This document shows positions 1 to 5,906 of a DNA stretch of 10,587 nucleotides, piece after piece. A program made the translations under genes and the position numbers. How positions within the stretch are numbered: the first letter of the stretch is position 1; each line of letters begins with the position of its first letter. The DNA is from Candidatus Hydrogenedentota bacterium (GTDB lineage Bacteria; Hydrogenedentota; Hydrogenedentia; Hydrogenedentales; CAITNO01): assembly GCA_007118765.1 (NCBI GenBank), contig SKQZ01000315.1:1-10587 (forward strand), in the 5' to 3' direction. Below the pieces are notes generated by a model. The model searched no databases and was not told the DNA's origin. It saw only the letters and a list, made by a program, of their open reading frames with translations.

Positions 1-87
1 GTGTGCCTGTTTGTTGTGGTATTTACCCTTACCGTGTTGAACATGCGTTATGTCCGTTCAACAGAAGAATTGGAAGGGGTGCGATGA
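1..87 (+). CDS. C-terminal end of an ABC transporter permease (MalF/UgpA-like), cut by window edge
   Basis: Frame 1 is open from base 1 to a TGA at 85-87 and encodes 28 residues: a hydrophobic stretch (VCLFVVVFTLTVL) followed by a short polar tail NMRYVRSTEELEGVR. A last membrane helix followed by a short charged cytoplasmic tail is how MalF/UgpA-type sugar permeases end. The stop codon overlaps the ATG of the next permease as ATGA (84-87), the usual translational coupling of the two permease genes of a carbohydrate ABC importer. The family call rests mainly on this position and topology, because most of the gene lies outside the window. Confidence 0.7.
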   Translation: MCLFVVVFTLTVLNMRYVRSTEELEGVR

Positions 88-1031
88 TGCGATACCTGCA
101 AACCGGAACCATACATCTTGTGCTCATGGTATTTGCGCTGTTGACGCTCGTGCCGTTTATCTTTGCGCTCAACAATTCCTTTCGCTCCAATACGGAAATC
201 TATCATGGCTTCTTTGGCGTGCCCGAGTCGTTTTCCAATGCCGTGCTTGCGGCGCGCCGGGTGGTTGCGGGCGACGAAACGCCGGTTGAAATAGCCGAGA
301 CAGACGGTACAACACGGCAGGCGCCGCCGCGTGAGGCGTTGCGTGAGAACATCTCGCTGGCATTGTTGAATTATGAGCGGTCGTGGCGGCTTATTCGCCC
401 GTATATGCTGAACTCCTTCATCGTCTGTATTGCCACCGCGCTCGGCGTACTGCTGATTTCCTCTGTTGCGGCCTATACGCTGTCGCGAAACCGTTTCCCG
501 GGCAATCGCGCTGTTTACTATTTCATCATCAGCGCCATGATGTTCCCGGGCGTTCTGACTTTTGTCCCCACCTATATGGTGGTGCGCGAGCTGGGTCTGC
601 TGAACACGTATTGGGCCATGATATTGCCCTATATGGCGGGCGGACAGGTGTTCGCCATCTTTATCATGAAAGGGTTCTTTGACGGGCTACCGGAAGATTT
701 GTTTGAGTCGGCGCGCATTGACGGCGCGGGACATCTGCAATCCTACCTGCACATCGTATTGCCCTTGTCCAAGCCGGTGCTTTCGGTGGTGCTTATCATG
801 AACGTTATCAGCTCTTGGAATAATTTCATGTGGCCTTTCGTTACCCAATCGGACGGTCGCTTCCACGTGATAGCGTCGGGCTTATTCGTGCTTGCAACAT
901 CGGCCTTTGCCTCAAGTTTCAGCACCCTGTTCGCCGCCTACATGCTATCCAGCATTCCTTTGTTGGTACTGTTTATTTACGCGACGCGCCCCTTTATACG
1001 GGGCATTACCTCCGGTGCGTTCAAGGCGTAA
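84..1031 (+). CDS. Carbohydrate ABC transporter permease (MalG/UgpE family)
   Basis: Inner-membrane subunit of a binding-protein-dependent sugar importer, 315 residues from ATG 84. This start is preferred over an open extension to base 3 because GGAAGGGG lies at 72-79 and the ATG overlaps the stop of the upstream permease. Six likely membrane helices lie near residues 10-30, 109-130, 143-168, 174-197, 231-252 and 283-303. The cytoplasmic EAA loop that docks the ATPase is clear at 208-231 (ESARIDGAG then IVLPLSKP). The family and the MalG-type partner role are well supported; the substrate cannot be read from the sequence. The loop between helices 1 and 2 (about residues 35-105) is longer than usual and has a charged stretch around 56-90. 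No ATPase or binding-protein gene is in the window. ATPase subunits of this class are often encoded elsewhere. Confidence 0.93.
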   Translation: MMRYLQTGTIHLVLMVFALLTLVPFIFALNNSFRSNTEIYHGFFGVPESFSNAVLAARRVVAGDETPVEIAETDGTTRQAPPREALRENISLALLNYERSWRLIRPYMLNSFIVCIATALGVLLISSVAAYTLSRNRFPGNRAVYYFIISAMMFPGVLTFVPTYMVVRELGLLNTYWAMILPYMAGGQVFAIFIMKGFFDGLPEDLFESARIDGAGHLQSYLHIVLPLSKPVLSVVLIMNVISSWNNFMWPFVTQSDGRFHVIASGLFVLATSAFASSFSTLFAAYMLSSIPLLVLFIYATRPFIRGITSGAFKA

Positions 1032-1042
1032 GGAGCATCATT

Positions 1043-1942
1043 ATGCAAGCGTACCCCGGCGGCTTCCGCCCGTGTTTGGTGGCTGTGGTTTTGGCCGCGC
1101 TGATTTTTCTTGCGGGATGCGCCGCCAACTACGAATCTGTTGAGGTGGACGGCGTCAGACGGGATTATCTCTTGTATGTACCAGAGCCGCCTCCAGAAGA
1201 ACCCGTCCCGCTTGTGCTGGCGCTGCATCAATTCAGTGACACGCCCAGGGGTATGCGCAGGATGACCGGGCTTGACGCCATTGCAGCGCGGGAAGGGTTC
1301 ATTGTCGCCTATCCGCGCGGGCGAGGGCGCCGTTGGCGTTCGGACATTCATGACGACGATCAGGACACGCGTTTTTTGGATGTGTTGTTGGACGAACTGC
1401 TGACGCTCCATCCCGTAGATGCCAACCGGGTTTATGCAACGGGCGCGTCCGCCGGGGCCATGATGATACAACGGTATGCGTGCCACACCGACAGGCTGGC
1501 GGCAATGGCCCCGGTAATGGGCAGTATAACCGAGTCCTTTGCTGATGCGTGCCAACCCGGCGACGCGTTGCCGGTATTGGTGATGCATGGCATTGAAGAT
1601 CCCGTCATTCCCTATGCGGGCGGTCGCGCGGGCGGCCCACACGACAGACAGTTTTTATCAGCAGAGGCGACGGCGGCGTTTTGGGCGGAGGTTGCCGGAT
1701 GTGAGGCGTATTCCCCGGTGGTGGAGACGGAAGCGCTGGATGATGCGGTGTTTGTGCGGCGCTTTGCGTATGCCTGTTCAGACGACACCGAGGTATTGCT
1801 CTATGCCATTGGCGGATGTGGACACAGTTGGCCGGGCCATAAAAGCCGCTATCCCGCTTTTATTGTGGGACCATCCGTATCCGAACCGGATGCCTCGGAG
1901 ATCATTTGGTCCTTTTTCCAGCAGCACATGCGTGGCGGTTAA
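1043..1942 (+). CDS. Secreted lipoprotein esterase, LpqC / PHB-depolymerase-like alpha/beta hydrolase
   Basis: Predicted 299-residue ester hydrolase. ATG 1043 is chosen over upstream in-frame starts because AAGGAG lies at 1030-1035 and a lipoprotein signal peptide follows directly: hydrophobic residues 11-23, then lipobox LAGC with Cys26 as the lipidation site. The mature part is an alpha/beta hydrolase of the family containing polyhydroxybutyrate depolymerases, feruloyl/acetylxylan esterases and LpqC. The likely triad is Ser136 in GASAG (134-138), Asp186 in HGIEDPVIP (182-190) and His261 in GGCGHSWPG (257-265). LALHQF near 59-64 fits the oxyanion loop region. The gene starts 11 bases after the permease stop, with its ribosome binding site overlapping that stop, so it belongs to the transporter operon. 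Inference: it removes acyl groups from a polysaccharide or oligosaccharide at the cell surface before uptake. True PHB depolymerase activity is less likely in this context. Confidence 0.9.
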   Translation: MQAYPGGFRPCLVAVVLAALIFLAGCAANYESVEVDGVRRDYLLYVPEPPPEEPVPLVLALHQFSDTPRGMRRMTGLDAIAAREGFIVAYPRGRGRRWRSDIHDDDQDTRFLDVLLDELLTLHPVDANRVYATGASAGAMMIQRYACHTDRLAAMAPVMGSITESFADACQPGDALPVLVMHGIEDPVIPYAGGRAGGPHDRQFLSAEATAAFWAEVAGCEAYSPVVETEALDDAVFVRRFAYACSDDTEVLLYAIGGCGHSWPGHKSRYPAFIVGPSVSEPDASEIIWSFFQQHMRGG

Positions 1943-1956
1943 CAGGGTCTATGTGC

Positions 1957-1999
1957 AAAAAAACACCGCCGCGCCCGGTGTGCGGCGCGACGGCGGTGT
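1957..1999 (-). terminator. Rho-independent terminator for the minus-strand dehydrogenase gene
   Basis: The arms 1963-1971 (ACACCGCCG on the plus strand, with the first A shared with the A-tract) and 1991-1999 pair perfectly over 9 bp. The stem continues inward as 1972-1974 with 1987-1989 past a bulged A at 1990, then 1975-1977 with 1983-1985. Read on the minus strand, this GC-rich hairpin is followed by seven T residues (1963-1957), and it lies about 20 bases after the stop codon at 2021. On the plus strand there is no T-tract, so it terminates the minus-strand gene. It may only impede plus-strand transcription from the esterase gene. Confidence 0.88.
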
Positions 2000-2020
2000 G
2001 TTCACATAAGAATACGTTCG

Positions 2021-3379
2021 TCAGCAGGGCAATTCCCAGCCCTTCCGATATTCTTTGGTAAGCAACGTATTGGCGTCGGCATCATTTGTGACGCGCATGT
2101 TGACCACATCAATTTCGAGTTCCTTGTCGCCCGCATGCAAGGCGACATTGCCCATATTGGCCACTTCCGTGAGCGGCCCGGCATAGGAAAAGTCAGAGGC
2201 GGCCTTTATGCCTGTGCGGATGCCGTCCAACCAGTTCCTATAGGGGTTCTCATCGGGAACGCGGGGGATGTACGGTTCGGGTTTGGTGTAATCGGCCATA
2301 CGCTCGTCGGGCAGCAGGCGCGGCTTGCCGCCATACTCGCCCGCCGTGAGATACCCTTGTGTTCCGAAATACAAAGAGCCGTTGTTGCCGTCACCCAGTT
2401 GTTGATCTTCCGGCACATCTTCAGGGCGGGGCGGCATAATGCCGCCATCATGCCAATACACGGTTACGGGCGGCATGTCGCCCCGTGCGGGGAATTGGTA
2501 TTTGATGGTGGACTTGTTGGGCCCGGTCTGGCTGTTCATGTCCTCTTCGTAAACCGCCTGGATGGTATAGGATTCGGCTTCATACAAGCGCAATGACCAA
2601 AAGGCGGGATCCATGATATGGCAGGCCATGTCGCCGATGGCGCCGCATCCGAAATCCCACCATGCGCGCCAGTTCCACGGCACATAGCCGCTGTTGTAGG
2701 GACGCATGGGCGCGGGCCCAATCCAGAGGTCATAGTCGAGCGTGTCAGGAATGGGCTCTTCAGGCAATGGCTCGGCAATGCCTTGGGGCCAAATGGGGCG
2801 GTTGGTCCAGATATGGGCTTCCGCCACATCGCCGATAACCCCGGACCACATCATCTCACACAGTTCACGCACGCCGTCATGACAGTGTCCCTGATTGCCC
2901 ATCTGCGTGATGACGCCGGTTTCTGCGGCCACCTTTGCGAGCAGTCGTGATTCGGCAACAGTATGGGTCAGCGGCTTCTGCACATACAGGTGGATACCGA
3001 GATTCATGGCATGGTATGCCGCGGGTGCGTGACTATGGTCCGGGGTGCTGATGGTGCAAGCGTCAATTTCATCGCCCATTTCGTCCAGCATCTTGCGGTA
3101 GTCGGCAAATTGCCTGGCATTGGAATACCGGTAAAAAGCTTCGGCGGCGCGGTCGCTATCAGGGTCGCACAAGGCCACGATGTTCTCATGCCGACACGAG
3201 CTGATATCGCCCATGCCCTTGCCGCCAACGCCGATGCCGGCTACATTGATTTTGTCATTTGGGGAGACCTTCCCGGGTACGACACGCGCATCATTTACAC
3301 GGGCACATCCCACCACTGCTGCGGTGGACGTGGTGGTTGCCGCCAAAAACGCTCTTCTTGTCAGGGTGTGTTTGTTCAT
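2021..3379 (-). CDS. Tat-exported lipoprotein Gfo/Idh/MocA family oxidoreductase
   Basis: A 452-residue NAD(P)-dependent dehydrogenase-type protein, probably acting on a sugar or inositol-like substrate outside the cytoplasm. ATG at 3379-3377 has GAGG at 3390-3387. The N terminus is a twin-arginine signal (TRRAFLA, Arg8-Arg9) ending in a lipobox-like VVGC with Cys25. The Rossmann fold follows: GIGVGG (48-53), CDPD (71-74), TPDHSH (112-117) and YVQKPLTH (132-139), which is the position of the family EKP motif, here QKP. The C-terminal alpha/beta domain includes the Trp- and Pro-rich WNWRAWWDFGCGAIGDMACH segment. The QKP variant, Tat signal and this C-terminal domain are typical of the large paralogous group in Planctomycetota and relatives. 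Export through Tat fits a protein folded with its nicotinamide cofactor already bound. The gene ends with a strong terminator and appears to be a single-gene unit. The substrate is unknown. Confidence 0.92.
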   Translation of the reverse strand: MNKHTLTRRAFLAATTTSTAAVVGCARVNDARVVPGKVSPNDKINVAGIGVGGKGMGDISSCRHENIVALCDPDSDRAAEAFYRYSNARQFADYRKMLDEMGDEIDACTISTPDHSHAPAAYHAMNLGIHLYVQKPLTHTVAESRLLAKVAAETGVITQMGNQGHCHDGVRELCEMMWSGVIGDVAEAHIWTNRPIWPQGIAEPLPEEPIPDTLDYDLWIGPAPMRPYNSGYVPWNWRAWWDFGCGAIGDMACHIMDPAFWSLRLYEAESYTIQAVYEEDMNSQTGPNKSTIKYQFPARGDMPPVTVYWHDGGIMPPRPEDVPEDQQLGDGNNGSLYFGTQGYLTAGEYGGKPRLLPDERMADYTKPEPYIPRVPDENPYRNWLDGIRTGIKAASDFSYAGPLTEVANMGNVALHAGDKELEIDVVNMRVTNDADANTLLTKEYRKGWELPC

Positions 3380-3386
3380 GCTACAT

Positions 3387-3391
3387 CCTCG
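3387..3391 (-). promoter_or_regulatory. Ribosome binding site of the Tat dehydrogenase gene
   Basis: On the minus strand CGAGG precedes the ATG at 3379 by about 7 bases. It supports this start, as does the complete Tat signal that follows directly. Confidence 0.6.
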
Positions 3392-3470
3392 TTGTGTAAG
3401 GTTTTCGTAGGTGCGATATATTCAATCCGACGGTTGCGAACATGCCCATCCACTCGGATGATGAAGAAGT

Positions 3471-3496
3471 GTTTACGTCCGTAAGGCTTTTGTCAA
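3471..3496 (-). promoter_or_regulatory. Candidate sigma70-type promoter for the Tat dehydrogenase gene
   Basis: A perfect TTGACA lies on the minus strand at 3496-3491, in the 129-base gap between the PilZ stop and the dehydrogenase start. About 15 bases downstream is a TAAACA-like -10 (near 3475-3470). The -10 is weak and the spacer is short, so only the -35 element is convincing. If real, the mRNA would have a leader of roughly 85 bases. Confidence 0.35.
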
Positions 3497-3508
3497 GCAA
3501 AACGGTTC

Positions 3509-3874
3509 TTACATAAAGGCTTCGCAATTCTCGGGGTCGAGTGCAACAAACCTGTTGATTGCATCCTTGTGTTCCGCCGCGATGCGCGTGAAATAAATGG
3601 CCACGCGAAAGTTGTCGTCACCGACTTCATCCGGTTCGCAACGCACAACGATTCCCTCGGCTTCAATGCGACTTGCAATGGGCTTTGGCAAATCAACCAT
3701 AACGCCGATACGTGCCATCAAAGGCAAGGGTTTGACCGTATGACACAACACACCTGCCGCGCAGATGTTGTCAATGTGGTTTAGTACACCGGGTCCCGTG
3801 TCATCAACCGTAAGTTTCAAGCCGCGCTGACTTCGGGGATACCGTCTTCTGTCTTCACCGTCTGTATGCTGCAT
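3509..3874 (-). CDS. Small PilZ-domain protein, probable cyclic-di-GMP effector
   Basis: A 121-residue protein made of a single PilZ domain with no other domain, signal peptide or membrane segment. The start at 3874 has AAGGTGG at 3885-3879 on the minus strand. The N-terminal arginine motif RxxxR is present (Arg10-Arg14 in DRRRYPR). The second motif, usually [D/N]xSxxG, reads NICAAG at 36-41, so the serine is replaced by cysteine. The rest has the PilZ beta-barrel pattern: hydrophobic strand ARIGVMVDLP near 54-63, then AEGIVVRCE and FRVAIYFT, and a C-terminal helix ending in AINRFVALD. Known PilZ proteins bind cyclic di-GMP and adjust motility, exopolysaccharide or other outputs. The output here cannot be told from the neighbours, since the divergent gene is for aromatic biosynthesis. 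Binding is likely but not certain given the Ser to Cys change. Confidence 0.85.
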   Translation of the reverse strand: MQHTDGEDRRRYPRSQRGLKLTVDDTGPGVLNHIDNICAAGVLCHTVKPLPLMARIGVMVDLPKPIASRIEAEGIVVRCEPDEVGDDNFRVAIYFTRIAAEHKDAINRFVALDPENCEAFM

Positions 3875-3889
3875 AATTCCACCTTATTT

Positions 3890-3905
3890 AGAAGTACCTG
3901 CTTCT
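3890..3905. repeat. Short inverted repeat in the PilZ gene leader
   Basis: AGAAG (3890-3894) and CTTCT (3901-3905) flank six bases. The repeat falls just after the predicted transcription start of the PilZ gene and before its ribosome binding site, where a repressor site or a small 5' hairpin could lie. Five-base arms also occur by chance. Confidence 0.3.
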
Positions 3906-3914
3906 AACATCCCT

Positions 3915-3943
3915 ATGATACTCGAAATGGCGTCGCTAAGCAA
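3915..3943 (-). promoter_or_regulatory. Candidate sigma70-type promoter for the PilZ gene
   Basis: On the minus strand, TTGCTT (3943-3938) and TATCAT (3920-3915) are separated by exactly 17 bases. The -10 matches TATAAT at five of six positions; the -35 keeps only TTG. Transcription would start near 3908, about 35 bases before the PilZ start codon. Confidence 0.45.
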
Positions 3944-4080
3944 ACCAAGCGAATCAATTATTTATCGGGTCGCAATACGCGCCGCTTTTAAGAGGAAACT
4001 ATGTAAGAAACGCCGCCGTATACACGCGAAGGTTATCCCGTCAGGCGGGGTGGTGCGGAACACAAAACCGACGGGTCATG

Positions 4081-4110
4081 TTTACATCCGAACCGGTGGC
4101 GTAGTATACT
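4081..4110 (+). promoter_or_regulatory. Candidate sigma70-type promoter for the DAHP synthase operon
   Basis: TTTACA (4081-4086) and TATACT (4105-4110) are separated by 18 bases. Each matches its consensus at five of six positions. Transcription would start around 4116-4118 and leave a leader of about 130 bases before the ATG at 4249, long enough for regulation. This is the best promoter match seen in the window. Confidence 0.55.
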
Positions 4111-4114
4111 TCTT

Positions 4115-4171
4115 ATGCTGAGCAGCGCGGCGTTCGTTTCATTCCCCATACGTGTTCGTTTTGCTTATTAA
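4115..4171 (+). CDS. Possible 18-codon aromatic-rich leader peptide upstream of DAHP synthase (speculative)
   Basis: ATG at 4115 opens a frame reading MLSSAAFVSFPIRVRFAY and ending at TAA 4169-4171. Four of 18 codons are Phe or Tyr (three Phe, one Tyr), and the Tyr codon is the last before the stop. A hairpin at 4143-4182 overlaps its end, and the next gene is the first enzyme of aromatic amino acid synthesis. That arrangement recalls attenuation leaders. Against it: no ribosome binding site is seen, the ATG lies at or just before the predicted transcription start, so it would have to be leaderless, and no T-tract terminator follows. A chance ORF is the simpler explanation. Confidence 0.2.
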   Translation: MLSSAAFVSFPIRVRFAY

Positions 4172-4182
4172 CGCACGGGGGA
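4143..4182 (+). other. Hairpin in the DAHP synthase mRNA leader
   Basis: Three stacked stems can form: 4143-4147 (TCCCC) with 4178-4182, 4151-4154 (CGTG) with 4174-4177, and 4157-4160 (CGTT) with 4170-4173. They are separated by small bulges on the 5' side, with a nine-base loop. It is followed by a purine-rich sequence rather than a T-tract, so it is not an intrinsic terminator. It could be a regulatory or stabilising leader structure. Confidence 0.35.
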
Positions 4183-4248
4183 TAAGGGCGGACCGTGTTA
4201 TTGTACCAAGTTCATTCAAACCTTAGATACTGTTTCAGGCGGAGTATT

Positions 4249-5292
4249 ATGATTATCGTAATGTCATCGGGAAACGAGGAAAATGTTGCGCATGTCGTTT
4301 CCCGTGTAAAAGAGTTGGGCTATAACCCCCATGTTATTGTCGGTGTTGAACGCACCGTTGTTGCGGCCGTGGGCGATGAACGCGGAAAAGAGCGGCTCAC
4401 CAGCCTTGAGGCGCTGCCCTATGTAGAGCAGGTGATTCGGATTCTAAAGCCGTTCAAACTGGCAGGTCGCGAAGTCCGCACCGATGATACGGTGATATCC
4501 TGTTCCGGCGCGTCCATTGGCGGCGGCCATTTCGCGGTGATGGCCGGGCCCTGTTCGGTGGAGTCGCGTGAGCAGATGCAGGAAGCGGCAGAAGGCGTGA
4601 AAGCGGCGGGCGCCAATATGTTGCGCGGCGGCGCTTTCAAGCCGCGCACCTCGCCGTACAGTTTTCAAGGGATGGAGCTTGACGGCTTGCGCATATTGCG
4701 TGATGTGGGCAAAATGCACGGACTGCCAATCGTTACCGAGGCCACGACCCCGGAACAGGTGGCGGTGGTGGCGCAGTATGCCGACATGATCCAGATTGGC
4801 GCCCGCAATATGCAGAACTACGGTTTGCTCCGTGCGGCGGGCAAAGTGAAGACGCCCGTGCTGCTGAAACGGGGGATGATGTCCACCATCAACGAGTTTT
4901 TGATGTCGGCGGAATATATACTGTCAGAGGGCAACCCAAACGTGGTCTTGTGCGAACGGGGCATTCGCACTTTCGAGAGTGAAACGCGGAACACCCTTGA
5001 TTTACAGGCCGTTCCGGTGGTGAAGTTGAACAGCCATCTGCCGATAGTCGTGGATCCGAGCCACGCCGCCGGACGTTGGGATATTGTTATTCCCATGGCA
5101 TGTGCCGCCGTGGCGGCGGGCGCCGACGGCATTATGGTGGAAGTCCATCCCCATCCGGAAGAGGCCATGAGCGATGGACAGCAGTCGTTGCGATTGTCCA
5201 AGTTCAAGCGTCTAATGGACACTATTCTTCCGCTGTTGGAGGCAACAGGTAAAACAATCACACAACCGGGTGCACGCAATTCGGATGCATAG
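4249..5292 (+). CDS. aroF: 3-deoxy-7-phosphoheptulonate (DAHP) synthase, type I-beta
   Basis: Catalyses phosphoenolpyruvate plus erythrose 4-phosphate to DAHP, the first step of the shikimate pathway, in the cytoplasm. The protein is 347 residues from ATG 4249, with GGCGGAG just upstream (about 4239-4244). An upstream in-frame start at 4195 is less likely because the conserved N terminus is MIIVM. Residues 1-70 match the ferredoxin-like regulatory domain of the Thermotoga maritima type enzyme, through which Phe and Tyr inhibit. The barrel carries GPCSVES (100-106), RGGAFKPRTSPYSFQG (126-141), KRGMMST (207-213), CERGIRTFE (235-243) and DPSHAAGR (269-276). Expected metal ligands are present at Cys102, His272, Glu298 and Asp309, positions that, as I recall, coincide with the T. 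maritima numbering. It heads a probable operon with scpB (30 bases downstream) and the pseudouridine synthase gene. The symbol could equally be aroG or aroA by local convention. Confidence 0.96.
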   Translation: MIIVMSSGNEENVAHVVSRVKELGYNPHVIVGVERTVVAAVGDERGKERLTSLEALPYVEQVIRILKPFKLAGREVRTDDTVISCSGASIGGGHFAVMAGPCSVESREQMQEAAEGVKAAGANMLRGGAFKPRTSPYSFQGMELDGLRILRDVGKMHGLPIVTEATTPEQVAVVAQYADMIQIGARNMQNYGLLRAAGKVKTPVLLKRGMMSTINEFLMSAEYILSEGNPNVVLCERGIRTFESETRNTLDLQAVPVVKLNSHLPIVVDPSHAAGRWDIVIPMACAAVAAGADGIMVEVHPHPEEAMSDGQQSLRLSKFKRLMDTILPLLEATGKTITQPGARNSDA

Positions 5293-5322
5293 CCGGCTGT
5301 CCAATAACAGGTGCATGACGAT

Positions 5323-5904
5323 ATGAATGAAGAGAGGCAAGACGCGCTGGAAACAGTGGAAACAGTCGAAACGCTGGGTCGGGATGAGTCAAAGCGCGTA
5401 CTGTACGCGCTGTTGTTTGCCAGCGACCGTCCGTTGAGCGCCCCCCGAATGGCCGAGGTGTTGGGCGATACGGATCCGGATATTGTTGCCACGCTCCTTG
5501 AAGAATTGCGCGAAGAGCTAAACACGCGCACGGAATTGCCCTATACCTTGCGTGAAATCGCCGGCGGGTACCAACTCGTATCGCGCCCTGAATTTGCCCC
5601 CTTCATCCGGCGTCTGTTCCAGATAAAGAAAAGCAACCGGCTCAGCAAGGCGCTCCTTGAAACGCTTGCCGTGATCGCCTACAAACAGCCTGTAACACGG
5701 GCTGAAGTGGAAGCCATACGCGGTGTCAGCGTCTCTTATGCCTTTGACCAGCTGCAGGAGCGGCGACTTATCAAGATAGTGGGTGTGGCCGATCTGCCCG
5801 GTCGCCCGAAACTGTATCGCACCACCGACGAGTTTCTGGTGAACTTTGGGCTGAAGACGCTAAAAGAGCTGCCTTCGCTGGACGAATTGCGGACGGTGGA
5901 GTAA
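5323..5904 (+). CDS. scpB: Segregation and condensation protein B
   Basis: ScpB is the kleisin-interacting winged-helix subunit of the SMC-ScpA-ScpB condensin that compacts and segregates the chromosome. The ATG at 5323 gives 193 residues and has AGGTG at 5309-5313 at good spacing. A GTG at 5311 would add four residues but has its AGG directly adjacent, so it is less likely. Two winged-helix domains are recognisable: the first near residues 22-95 (KRVLYALLFASDRPLS, GGYQLVSRPEF), the second near 105-175 with the family signature ALLETLAVIAYKQPVTRAEV, then EAIRGVSV, LPGRPKLYRTTDEFLVNFGL and LKELPSL. The N-terminal acidic tail carries a small ETV repeat. scpA is not next to it in this window; upstream is the DAHP synthase gene instead. 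The next gene starts two bases after the stop, matching the common scpB-rluB pairing. Confidence 0.95.
   Translation: MNEERQDALETVETVETLGRDESKRVLYALLFASDRPLSAPRMAEVLGDTDPDIVATLLEELREELNTRTELPYTLREIAGGYQLVSRPEFAPFIRRLFQIKKSNRLSKALLETLAVIAYKQPVTRAEVEAIRGVSVSYAFDQLQERRLIKIVGVADLPGRPKLYRTTDEFLVNFGLKTLKELPSLDELRTVE
5350..5376 (+). repeat. Three tandem copies of a 9-base unit inside scpB
   Basis: GAAACAGTG (5350-5358), GAAACAGTC (5359-5367) and GAAACGCTG (5368-5376) encode ETV-ETV-ETL in the acidic N-terminal tail before the first winged-helix domain. Being in frame, a change in copy number would only lengthen or shorten a flexible tail. Confidence 0.7.
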
Positions 5905-5906
5905 CC

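Larger units (their letters stand above)
3875..4248. other. Divergent intergenic region, 374 bases, holding promoters for the PilZ and DAHP synthase genes
   Basis: This is the longest stretch without a convincing gene. It contains a minus-strand promoter candidate near the PilZ gene (3915-3943), a short inverted repeat (3890-3905), a plus-strand promoter candidate (4081-4110), and a leader with a possible small ORF and a hairpin (4115-4182). The middle part (about 3945-4075) shows nothing I can interpret. A 68-codon open frame across 3915-4121 lacks a ribosome binding site and resembles nothing known to me. Confidence 0.6.

Noticed and set aside
830..1042. Upstream extension of the esterase reading frame into the permease gene
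   Set aside because: The ribosome binding site and lipoprotein signal place the start at 1043; the extension overlaps conserved permease helices.
977..1642. A 221-codon minus-strand open frame opposite the permease end and esterase gene
   Set aside because: Antisense to a clear alpha/beta hydrolase with lipobox and catalytic motifs; translation is low-complexity and basic.
3915..4121. A 68-codon plus-strand open frame in the divergent intergenic region
   Set aside because: No ribosome binding site, very basic composition, and it overlaps both predicted promoters; a chance frame is more likely.
5311..5322. GTG at 5311 as the scpB start
   Set aside because: The AGG would be directly against the GTG, while the ATG at 5323 has AGGTG at normal spacing.
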